Origin: Athripsodes cinereus
Taxonomy: Eukaryota > Arthropoda > Insecta > Trichoptera > Leptoceridae
DNA: 64,000 bases
Direction: 5' to 3'
Assembly: GCA_947579605.1 (NCBI GenBank)
Contig: OX388328.1
Location: 13,619,684 to 13,683,683 of the forward strand
Part shown: in pieces, positions 11,450-21,226 of the stretch
How the letters are laid out: every line of letters begins with the position of its first letter
Position numbering within the stretch: the first letter of the stretch is position 1
The notes under the pieces: model-generated
The model's database searches: none
The model's input: the letters and a program-made list of their open reading frames with translations, nothing else
What the model was told of the DNA's origin: nothing
Program-made: the position numbers and the translations under genes

Positions 11450-12600
11450 AGTCAATTACAACTAATTATATTCTAATTATCTAGAATAATTAGAATTGTA
11501 TGTTCATAATACATCATTAAAAGGTTTTCCTGACGATTGTTACATTCGTTGCGTGTTGCAGAACTCATAATATTATAATTGTTTCTGGTGACATAACGCA
11601 CCCCTGCTTCGCTCTCTCGTCCATTAAATAACTCGCATTTTAATATGAAAAAATTGATGTGACATTATGTCACAAAGAGGTGTGAATAACATTAAAGAGA
11701 TTGCTGCTTTAATAACATTAATTACTGCTCGGATAGCTCAGAATTCTGAAGACTTAATTTATCCGATTCAATTTCTACACTAGCACATTAGTCTACACTG
11801 GGTTGACCTGAAGGGTTGACTAGCCAAGATACCCACGCGTGGAATCTTTTGACTATACTCATTCGATGTACCTCTAACCGAGAGATGTGGATAATTGAAG
11901 GAGATCCACCGTCCACCTGGATACCGCAGAAGTATGGAAATTTCCATTTGTCCACTGCGTCCGCAGATATGTATAAATAAAAGACACACGAATGAGATTT
12001 TTTTCAGTCAATTGTCGTCTCTTTCGAACTTTTGCCTTTTTCGTCACCAGTGTCGAAAAAAATCTTACGCTTCAAAACTTTGGAAGCAAAAAATGTCCTC
12101 TGGCATAAAAAATTGGGACTGAGTAATTTTTTGGAATAAATTTGACTTATAATTTTATGCAGTTTAAGTTGGGTATTTTGTCAAAGAGCGGCACTCAAGG
12201 GGCCAAAGAACAGACCCTTGAGGCAGACCATGATCTATGACTTAAATCATATCGGAAATATTAACAATTTTTCAAACGTAGATAAATATATGATTCTCAA
12301 TGTCACGATAGTTCGAGTATATTATGTTTTTTATAGATGATACTTCCTAAAACCTAACACATTACAACACGCTAAACGAAATGATCCATCATATTGATCA
12401 ATGATTTCTGTGATCTATGAACGCTTGTGCAATCATCGAGATGATTGCAGGGGTCGCCAACATTTTTACCTTGAACGATATCTTACATCATAAAACTTTG
12501 AAAATTGCTTTTGTATTTTATTAGTATTTATTTTGTAAAACTATATAGATCAAGAAATAAAACATCAGTTAATAATTATCAAACCTACAAAACATCAATA
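11450..12600. other. No gene recognised
   Basis: Contains a second copy of the TGGAATCTTTTGACTA repeat (11838-11853) and a CCACCTGGATACCGCAGAAGT segment (11912) that recurs near 23310. Opposite-strand frames 11780-11989 and 11895-12122 overlap each other in this repeat and neither is convincing. Confidence 0.45.
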
Positions 12601-12610
12601 ACATTTAGAC

Positions 12611-13146
12611 CAGAGGTTCCCAAACTTTTTTTTCTAATGGACCACTTTAAAAATTTGCTAGTTCCCGTGGACCCCTTGTATTTCTTTCTATCCCCCCGTC
12701 GCTAAATTTTCGAAATGGTATAGGAATTTGAAATATTTCAATAACTCCTCGGTTTTCTTACAGAATAATTTTCTCACAGTACATTTTTCTACTATTTATC
12801 GGGTATTTGTACCGACTATTGTTTATGTCAATTGTTTAAATTTCTACCGTCCCCCATCCCCCCCGTGGCCAAATTTTCAAAATGGTATAGGAATTTGAAA
12901 TATTTCAAAAACTCCTCGGTTTTCTTAAAAAATATATTATTCTCCTAGTACCTTTCTACAGTGTACTGGGTATTTGTACCGACCATTGTTTATGTCAATA
13001 TCTGGTGATTTTACCGAATATCCGATACTTTAACTATGGATTCGTGGACCCCCTTTTACAACTTGTGGACCCCCATTTTTTAGTCACGCCATCGAGGACC
13101 CCCATCGAGTCTCTCGTGGACACCTGGACCACTTTGGGAATCACTG
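12611..13146. mobile_element. hAT-type MITE with 8-bp duplication
   Basis: The ends CAGAGGTTCCCAAACTTT and, inverted, CAGTGATTCCCAAAGTGG are typical of hAT elements. The 8-bp duplication ATTTAGAC at 12603-12610 and 13147-13154 is exact. It is 536 bp with no transposase. Its interior holds two direct copies of an AATTTTC-AAATGGTATAGGAATTTG...GTACCGAC unit (about 12705-12835 and 12870-12995). Relatives are at 31897 and, internally, at 35340. Confidence 0.9.
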
Positions 13147-13154
13147 ATTTAGAC

Positions 13155-14389
13155 AATACTATGTAAATACAAAGATAATTCTATCCATGATGATAAAATC
13201 AATATAATTTCTAAGAAGAATCATTAGTGTAAGATTGTATTAATATTCTGTTCATATACCTAGATAATACTAATTCATATTCTTTTCAATTGTAAATTTT
13301 AATGTATTGTAAATAACTGTATATTCGTTTTTAGGCTCAATTTGAAAAATATATAAGTCACTCTAATAAAGCACTTGAAAAACTAAATGATCATAATTTA
13401 TTTTTTGTTTCAAATTTGCATTGTTTTATGTTGTTCTTCGACATGCGGGGAGGAAGAATACTTTAATCTGCATGTTGTGGAATTTAAGTTTTGTGCTCAC
13501 ATTGAGTGGACGATGTGGATGTCTTTGGCGATCCATTTATGGGGTTCAGGAGGAGTGTTGCCTCCAACTTTGAGGTTGATTGCTCGATTTTTGGTGTTGC
13601 TGTAGTTGTTACTTATTTATGTGACTGTTTGGCTTGATCGGTGCTTGTTTGGTATATTTTGTCCAGTTTATACTGTGTGTGCGGCGAATATACACTGGTT
13701 TTATTTGAGTATTATTTTTTCCTCTTATTTTTTTTTTGTTTTCATTAATATGTGTATGCTGTAGACGCACTTAATTGGAGAGTTGGCCAGGCCAAGTCAA
13801 TATATGTTGTTTTTATTTTTTGTATATTTTTTGTCTAATTTCTGTTTGTGTCTGTAATAAAATAATAAATAAAACACAGAGAAGAAATAAAGTGTTTCTA
13901 TTCAAAGTCATCTTGTGCCAATTAAGTGACCAATAATTAAATGTATAATTATTGTTGCCCGACGAGTTTTCTCAAAACATGACCCATCCAGGATCATTGT
14001 ATCATGTCTATAATCGCACCAGTACAAAATGTTATGTTCCCCTGATTACCTCAACAACACCGAATTTCCTCAGTTTGTGGTCAAAGCAATTTGAAAATAA
14101 AAATAAACAATAAACAAAAATATTTTTATTATCTGACATAAAACGTCATACCATACCGACGTCAGCTTGCAGTGTAAATTTAAAAGTCCTTGGTTGGACT
14201 ACCAAGTCAAAGAAAAAACAACTCTTTGATGATAATTGAGAAACTAGTTTTTTTTTCATGGCGAATGTGGATTTGAAATTTACGCTAATACACCCAAACA
14301 TCCTCGTATAGTAAATTTGATAGTGTCATGAAGATGAAGTGGATTGGCAGTAAGAAGATTCGGACCCAGATTCTCTGGAAATATTAGTA
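13155..14389. other. No gene recognised
   Basis: AT-rich, with a GT-rich stretch at 13430-13850. The + frame 13387-13605 translates to an undistinguished hydrophobic peptide and is not called. The AATAAA-like tails near 13855 and 14105 probably mark 3' ends of worn retroelements. Confidence 0.4.
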
Positions 14390-14913
14390 TACCCTCACGC
14401 CGTGTCCCAAGTGGGTAGGCAGAGAGAACGGAACGCCAAACGGATCTATCTTTACACACTTCCTTCGCTTCCTCCACATTCCTACAGTTTCTCATACACG
14501 CACGTCGGTTCCTCTTAGGTACTCAACACGCGGCCGTCCTTGAGAATTTGATCCACGTGATCAAGCCACGTGGTTCTCGGATGCCCGCATTTCCTCACAC
14601 CCTTTCTTTCAGACAAGTATATCCTCTTTGTCATTCTTACCTCGTTCATTCGTTCAACATGTCCAAACCACCGTAGTTTATTCACGCGCATTCTGTCCAC
14701 AACACTCTTTTTGCATCCGCTCATTTTTCGTATATCCTCATTCTTCACTCTATCACGCAGCGTTTTACCAACCATTCTTCTCAAAGATCGCATCTCCACT
14801 GCATTTATTCCACTTTCGTCCTTCTTCAGCCACGTCCATGTCTCGCTTGCATACGTAAGTGACGGTACCAGAATGGTATTGTGCACCAGCATTTTAGCCA
14901 TGTTCGACACACA
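14390..14913 (-). pseudogene. LINE-A ORF2 C-terminal fragment
   Basis: The minus-strand frame 14910-14515 reads as the C-terminal end of a non-LTR retrotransposon ORF2. It has an ASETWTW segment, RSLRRMVGKTLRDRVKNEDI, then [10 protein letters not shown] and [15 protein letters not shown] shifted frame continues with EEAKEVCKDRS-WRSVLSAYP. This domain lies after the reverse transcriptase palm in RTE-like and related LINEs. The catalytic region is absent, and stops and frame breaks make it dead. It recurs at 22262, 35865/37873, 52580, 56290, 60010 and 61355. Confidence 0.85.
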
Positions 14914-15044
14914 TTAAACGGCGCTGAATAAATCTTCCGGTATACATGCATTTCAATTTTGAGTATTTCTGCCGATTCAGTTGCCTGTTTGAGTTATGAT
15001 ATAAATATTACTACTACTACTATATTTTTTTACGTTTATTTTTT

Positions 15045-15205
15045 ACATAGACAATTCACACAGAGCTAGTCCAAAAAAAATATGAATGGATTATGGAATA
15101 AGACCCAGGACAATTTTCATTTTGTCCTGGCCGAGAATGGAACTCGAGACCATCTTGAGTCACATGCAAAGAGCGTTACCTATCAGCCACACGGACTGTC
15201 GCTCG
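15045..15205 (-). mobile_element. SINE-A, truncated
   Basis: The minus strand shows the degraded tRNA-like head and the body feature AAAATGAAAATTGTCCTGGGTC of SINE-A. It ends with the GACTAGCTC...GTGTGAATTGTCT tail. The middle is deleted compared with the copy at 60522. Confidence 0.65.
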
Positions 15206-15567
15206 ATGATATAATAAATGCAATATAAATGACATCAATAGATTAAATTGTTTAACGTTTTACATAATGCATAGATGTAATGGGGCACAGATAATTCTAT
15301 GAACCTATTAAAGCATAATTAGTCGTTTAATTGCTCGGGATGCAATAAATGTTCTAATTCTACCATTCGCGGAATTATCATGGAATTAATTTTTTTTCCT
15401 CATCCCGCGGAGTACCCGGCAAAAAATTGGTTTACCACTCTTTTTGTAATAATAATGGACCATCAATATATTCTGAATCAACAATAAAACATTTTACAAA
15501 TCCATCTACAACGAGAGACTCGAGGGAGATAATATGAACCTATCTTTTTGAACCAACGATCGTTTAA

Positions 15568-15995
15568 GACTTCTTCTTCGCCCTTGCCTTTATCCAATTT
15601 ATTTGGGGTCGGCTCTCCTAGTACTAATCTTCCAAGTTTTCCGGTCCCCTGCATCCTTCGAGCGCAACTCTGCCTCCTTCAGTAGGTCCCTGGCAATGTG
15701 AACATCCAGGTGGTCACTGGTCTGCCTGGTCTTCTGGGTCCTACTTCTATGTCCATCGTCTTTTTGATCATATTTTACTGTGGTAGTCTCAAAATGTGTC
15801 CGTACCGTCTTAATCTGTTTTCGGTTATTTTTTCGCCGATGGGAGCGACTTTGAAATTACCACGGATATGGACATTTCTCACCCTATCCAACCTTGTTAC
15901 ACCATCAGCCCATCTGAGCATTTTCATCTTGTAGGTATGTAGAGTCTGGATGTGGTTATGTTTTAGTGCCCAACATTCAGATGAATAGGACTGAT
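15568..15995 (-). pseudogene. LINE ORF2 C-terminal fragment (family F)
   Basis: Minus-strand translation gives SSECWALK, then KMKMLRWADGVTRLDRVRN, LRRYGHILR and GPRRPGRPVTTW. This is a LINE ORF2 tail different from LINE-A. One stop and a frame change break it. The terminal GEEE-like codons match a (GAA)n 3' tail. No catalytic palm is left. Confidence 0.75.
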
Positions 15996-16224
15996 TTATG
16001 TGAAGTTATATTGGTTGCATTACCAATTTTTCCTTTAGATTTCCAGTCTTTATTAAAGGTCATTGTATAAGGTAGAAGTTATTTTTGTGAATAACTAATG
16101 TAGAATATTGTTTCATTGTTACAGAATCGACGATGGACGTACTCTGTCACCAACGGAGGCGAACGAGGTACACAACTAAGTCATGACAAAGAGGTTTGTA
16201 TTTTATATATTTTTAGTACTCTCT

Positions 16225-16445
16225 AATACGTTTGAGTCACGAGGCCCCGGGTCCGATTCCCGACCAGGACATAGTAATGAAGAATGACCTTTTTCAAAGG
16301 GTCTCGGTGGTACATGAATATATTGTATTTAGTACATTGTATTTATGTGTATCGTCGTGCCGAACGAAGATATTATGGGTATAATATCTTCGTTTGGCAC
16401 TATCTCGATCTGTGCGAATTGTCTACTATACACGTTGTGTTGTGT
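16225..16445 (+). mobile_element. SINE-A copy
   Basis: GAGTCACGAGGCCCCGGGT followed by CCGATTCCCG (B-box-like), then GAAGAATGACCTTTTTCAAA and the tail ending in CTCGATCTGTGCGAATTGTC. The 5' part of the tRNA head (A box) is missing. Confidence 0.7.
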
Positions 16446-16464
16446 TATGTAATTATCGATTGAT

Positions 16465-16645
16465 TAATTAGTCACCCATCAACGCTCCTTCCGGGAGCAT
16501 AGAGCAGAAAACAACCTTCTTATTCACTCAGAGCGTTTGCATTGACAATATTATGTCACCTCTTCCTAAGAGATTCCTTACGCTCTGATGTTACTGTTGA
16601 TATCGTGGTTGGAACGGCGAAGTGTGAAAGAGGAACGTCCAAGCC
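16465..16645 (-). mobile_element. LINE-C 3' fragment
   Basis: ATTGATTAATTAG then CAACGCTCC-TC-GGGAGCA and TTCACTCAGAGCGT match the 3' end of LINE-C at 51047 and 62616 in antisense. Diverged and non-coding. Confidence 0.7.
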
Positions 16646-16971
16646 ATCAATATTTTGTAATACTAATGAATAATATTTATAATAATAACAATAATATTTA
16701 TAAAACCTATATTTAATTAAGTACATGTGTCGTTATCAACCAGTGAGTGGAACTTCGACCTCCGTCCAATCCAACGCGACGATACCAACAATAACAGCGG
16801 ATGATAAAAGACAAAGAATCATATCATACTTGTGTTAACACTTCGTGACACACACGAACAGCAGAATTCTTCTCATCAGTGTTATTACGGCGAGATCATG
16901 TGGACAGGGTGGCTGAGAACAGGATTGCCCAATATGGTTTGAAGGCTTTCATGGCGATCTTCGTTCATATC

Positions 16972-17006
16972 CTGAAGATGGGGCCAGCGAGTGCACCGAA
17001 ACGTCG
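16972..17006 (+). ncRNA. CTGANGAT-hairpin-GAAACG motif (hammerhead-like)
   Basis: CTGAAGAT is followed by a GGGGC/GCACC stem (one mismatch) with loop CAGCGAGT, then GAAACGTCG. The constant ends and a variable hairpin match copies at 7236, 42677, 58717 and 59093. The layout resembles the hammerhead ribozyme core (CUGANGA, stem II, GAAA). Self-cleavage is inference only. The other helices were not established. Confidence 0.4.
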
Positions 17007-17179
17007 ACAAAATAAAACTAGACATGGCAAACCCGAAAAACAGCAACCATGATTGTCCACGTTGCTGCAGAGAAGACACTAGCTGGCTCACGTTCACGAG
17101 GAAGACCAACCACCAAAAAGATGGAAGAATAGCTCGTCCTCAATGTCACAAGAGAGAACAACTCTCATTCTCTTAATAT

Positions 17180-17395
17180 CCTCATTCCTCTCTCTATCTT
17201 GCAACTTGCAATGTTTTACCAACCATTCTCCTCAGCGATCGTATCTCTGCAACATTTATTACACTTTCTTCCCTTTTCAAGCTTCGCTTGGATGATGATG
17301 ATGGATGATTTCTTCAGCGCCGTTTAATGGAGAATCCATCTCAAGGGCGCAGGAAGCTCTGTTGGACGAGCGATGTCTTCAGTTTGCTCTTGAAT
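17180..17395 (-). mobile_element. LINE-A and LINE-B fragments
   Basis: 17180-17290 is an antisense scrap of the LINE-A ORF2 tail (the GKTLRDRVKNED region). 17300-17395 is the antisense 3' end of LINE-B (GGCGCTGAAGAAATCATCCA on the minus strand, then the segment ending in AACTGAAGACATCG). The LINE-B piece is an empty version of the site that carries a MITE at 60810 and 63720. Confidence 0.6.
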
Positions 17396-17399
17396 GTTA

Positions 17400-18295
17400 G
17401 TGTCTTTGTTTGTGTTACCCATGTGTACATTGATATGCACATTCATATAAAGTATTTATCAGCGACTCTTGCGTTCTGAAGTTTTATTGTCACTTTCCCC
17501 CGCTATGTGTTGTGAGTGGCGATGTTGTGTTGCCGTCTCTGTTACACATTGCAGGACACTAGATCGTAATTCTCAGAAACGGTTGTTCAGAACACATGTT
17601 TGGATTTTAGAACGTTGTTGATAAATGAAGTTGTCGTTTTTAGATATTAAATTTAATACAAAACTCGATTAAAACTCGGAGATGGTGCACATTTATAATG
17701 CATAAAAACTGCGCGATTTTTTTTTGCAATACACACAAAAACTGAGAATTATAGGATCAATATGAACGGTAAAAACGGGTATTTATCCAAGAGCTATGGT
17801 GACGCGTGGCGGCAGCTGTAAACAGCGCCTGCAACCTGGTGCTTGCCTGCTTGGCCACGTATTTGTCGGTACCAGAATGGTAATTGTGCATCAGCATCTC
17901 TAGAATAATCTCCTCAAAAATAATGCCACGATTAAAGAATTTAGTCTAAATCATGGAGTGTTGTTTTCAGTAGCACGTACAAATAAAATAATTTATATTT
18001 AATCTTGAAACAATAATATAATAATAGTAATTCAGTAAATCGATGACTTTGAGAGATCTACGTTTATAGATCTTTTGTTCGTCTATGGCAATCGTGATTA
18101 TATCAAATTGTTACAATGATATCGCGTGAGGTGATAAATAGATAATTTATTTATCAATTATTTAATGATTAACAATAATGACAATTGGATTAAAATGATA
18201 AATTTAAAGCAAAAATCTAAAGTTAAACTGATTTTCTATCGATAGATTCATTTACGTCAGATCTATTTGAAAAATTGACGACATACCACGTTAAT
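17400..18295. other. No gene recognised
   Basis: AT-rich. 17868-17900 repeats a piece of the LINE-A ATTCTGGTACCGA region (GGTACCAGAATGGTA). Nothing else is identifiable. Confidence 0.45.
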
Positions 18296-18296
18296 T

Positions 18297-18850
18297 TGTG
18301 CAGTGCGGTTAAGACATTGCACACGTTTCGTCATTTTATTAAAAAATATTGGTGTTTGTGCAAATAAAAGTGATGATTGTTATAGAAAATTAGTTAGGTT
18401 CAGATGACATAATTAACAAAAGTGATGTAGAATTGATAAGTAAAATAATGTACTCAAGAGCTAATTCGTTCGGCGCGCTTAAGACATTCTGTAAGTATTA
18501 TTTAATTATTTTTTATTGAAAAATCGACGTTTTTGCTAATAAAAGTGATGATTATTATAGAAAAACAATTAAATTTTCATAATCAGATGACATAATTAAC
18601 AAAAATGATGTAGAATTGATAAGTATAAGTAATTAATTATTACTCAAGAGCTAATTCGTTCGGCACGCTTAAGACATTCTGTACGTGTCGTTTAATGATT
18701 TTTTATTGAATAATCGACGTTTTTGCAAATTAAAGCGATGATTATGATAGAAAAACAGTCCAGTGTTCATAATTAAACGACTAAATTAACAAAAACGATG
18801 ATTCGGTGAATATTGACGAATCGAAAATTGATGACGACACAAACGTGCTG
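18297..18850. repeat. Three-copy tandem repeat, about 170-190 bp per unit
   Basis: The landmark TTAAGACATT recurs at about 18309, 18479 and 18669. Each copy is followed by a TTTATT-rich part and AAAGTGATGATT-TATAGAAAA, then ATAATTAACAAAA-TGATG. Copies 1 and 2 also share the segment from ACTCAAGAGCTAATTCGTTCGG. The array ends about 1.7 kb before the ABCD start codon. No coding potential. Confidence 0.75.
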
Positions 18851-18854
18851 AATA

Positions 18855-20402
18855 ATATGTGTAAGCGATTTTTTGTTGGTTGATCATCGTGTCAGTGACG
18901 CGTTGAATAAATTCTTTACATTGCAATGTGCTTAATATTTTTTTATTCAGTTTTATCTGTCCTACTCAGAAATAAGGAATAAATTTTTGTTATCCAACCG
19001 CTAGACGTCCTGATTCAGTAACAACTCACTTACAAACTGAGATTAGCGTTGCTCCAACTAAAAATATTCATTGTGAATTTCGTTTTATATTCTTTATGAA
19101 TGTCTGTCTGTTTCTGCTTATGAAAGAAATTTTGACTTTTGACATACGCTGACACAATAGTTTTTTTTTTTAATTTGGCTATCCACCCGTTATCGAGTGA
19201 CTTGAGTTGTAGACTTTTACTTATTTCTTAATTACAATTTACATATACTAGGGCAAATTAGGGCCTGTACTAGGGCAAACATCTCACAAACATATCAATC
19301 ATATACACAAAAAATATACACAAACATAAAAAGCATTCATCTCCTACATATACACAATCATATCTACAGTAAGCAAATACTGCACTGTAAACTGTCCATA
19401 CATGAAATAACAAATGACCAAACCACTTCTCCATATAAAATAAAAAAAACAACATATCCTCAGCAATACACATCACAAATCACACACCACACGTCATTAA
19501 CACACATACATCATCCCACACAAAACACAACACAAATCACGGAACAAATCCCAAAATATCCTGCATTCTCTCCAGTGGAAGATCTGACACCCAACCATAA
19601 CATGCTCCTCTAAATTATTAATTGTTTATTAATTCTTTACTGTGTACATTGATTACAAACAATTACTCAGAAAGGATACATTCAAATGAAATACAACCAA
19701 TATACCCAGGGCGAATTTATCGCTTGTGTGTAATCTTTTGATTTTCCTCTTGTAGTCCCCGGTTTATAATAGGTCCCCCACACTTTTCTGTAACTTTTCG
19801 AATGCAGGTATTCGTAAAACATCAAGTATAAGAAAATTTACATCTACAATTTCGCGATAAGATATGTCACCCATTCCAAATACCTGAGGATAATTACGTG
19901 CTGATGGCTACCCCACTTGGTGGAAAATGTCGTGATGATATGAATTAATGAATGTAAAAAATAAATTTAGACATTTCAAGTTTGTCCATGTCCAAATACG
20001 CATTTTCGTTGTGACTACATCTTTAAATTTTTCCTCAATTAATTTTTTGTATGATAAATCTTTTTTACACATTTTGTCATCGATCTAACAATCCAATAGA
20101 TCCTTTATCCCTATCGATGTATCCGTGTCGTCATCATTAGCAGCTCTGTAATTTCATCCGATGTTGCTGGATGTAATTTTAGATACCATCGCTTTTCTAT
20201 TATTATTTGCTACCTATTTATTCTTTGTTCATTTGTTATTATTTGTTCGATGTTTCAAACGAACGGACGTTCGTGGAATTTTATCTATTGTTTATTTATT
20301 AAAATTTTATCATTAATACCTATCATTAATGATATTAAATTATTTTTATGATGTTGAATGTAATTCTGATAATTAATTTTTTTAATTATTTTTTGTCCAC
20401 AG
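18855..20402. other. Upstream region of the ABCD gene; repeat scraps only
   Basis: 19770-19960 carries a worn copy of repeat K (ACTTTTCTGTAACTTTTCG, AGGTATTCGTAAAACATC, then TGGCTACCCCACTTGG-GG). The remainder is AT-rich. A promoter and any 5' non-coding exon should lie here or further upstream, but no convincing core promoter can be picked by eye. Confidence 0.4.
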
Positions 20403-20546
20403 ATCGCTAACGCGTCTCCACAAATGTGTGATATTTACCTCAGAAGAGAAAACCAGTACTTAAATGTGATAAATAATAGTGTTATTTTTTTACATATAAA
20501 CCAGTGATTTTTGTTTAAAAAATAATTTAAACATAATTGTTAAAAA
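20403..20546 (+). other. Likely 5' UTR of the ABCD gene (start of exon)
   Basis: A pyrimidine-rich run followed by TGTCCACAG ends at 20402 and resembles a splice acceptor. If used, 20403-20546 would be the 5' UTR part of the first coding exon, preceded by a non-coding exon further upstream. An in-frame TAA sits six bases before the ATG, so the start at 20547 is the first possible one in this frame. Confidence 0.35.
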
Positions 20547-21226
20547 ATGCCCGCCGTACTGTCAAAAGTTCGGGACGAGGCCGTCAAGGCCTACTCGAAA
20601 TTACCCGTACCGGCCGTTTACGGTTGCGCGGCCCTGACGGTTGCCGTCGCGACCGCGGCAACTTATAGAATAATAAGAAATAATAGTAAAAAACAGCAAG
20701 TGTCAACTGTAGGAAGAAAACGAATGAATGGCGCGAGACCGTTTAATAATAATTATTCAAAAGTTTTATTGGAATGCGTCACGCCGACGGCGTGCGCGGC
20801 GAAAGAAGTGCGCGAGAAGTGCGACGCGTGCAGAGCGCACGACGAATGCGAGAATCTGCAGAACCCGTCGGATTCCGAAGATGATAGTGTCGAGGGTCCG
20901 AAACTGTTGAAAAGTCTCGGCTCTCGTGTGCCCGGGTTGAATATACAATTCATAAGTCAAATTTTGCAATTAGTTAAAATTATGGTGCCGAATGTTTACT
21001 GTCGCGAGTCGGGACTATTGGCTGTGCATACGCTGTGTCTGTTTACGAGGACTTTCCTATCTATCTACGTGGCTGCAATGGAGGGCTCCATAGTGAAATA
21101 TATAGTGCAGAAGGATTTGAAGAATTTCCTTCTGATTTTATTAAAGTGGTTCGGAATAGCTATTCCTGCAACCTTTATTAATTCTATGATAAGATATTTG
21201 GAGAACAAATTGGCTTTAGCATTTAG
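20547..21226 (+). CDS. Abcd1: ABCD exon 1 (residues 1-226)
   Basis: Starts at the first ATG after an in-frame stop. Encodes the N-terminal membrane segment, the acidic/Cys-rich insert (Cys pairs at about 92-101) and the first conserved core helices ([37 protein letters not shown]). Ends with AG before GTGAGT, phase 2. Markedly more GC-rich than its flanks. Confidence 0.95.

Noticed and set aside
14570..14917. Plus-strand open frames of 76-115 codons
   Set aside because: They lie antisense to the LINE-A fragment, whose minus-strand translation has clear family motifs.
20753..20969. Minus-strand frames over ABCD exon 1
   Set aside because: The + strand exon encodes conserved ABCD sequence in phase with 11 further exons.
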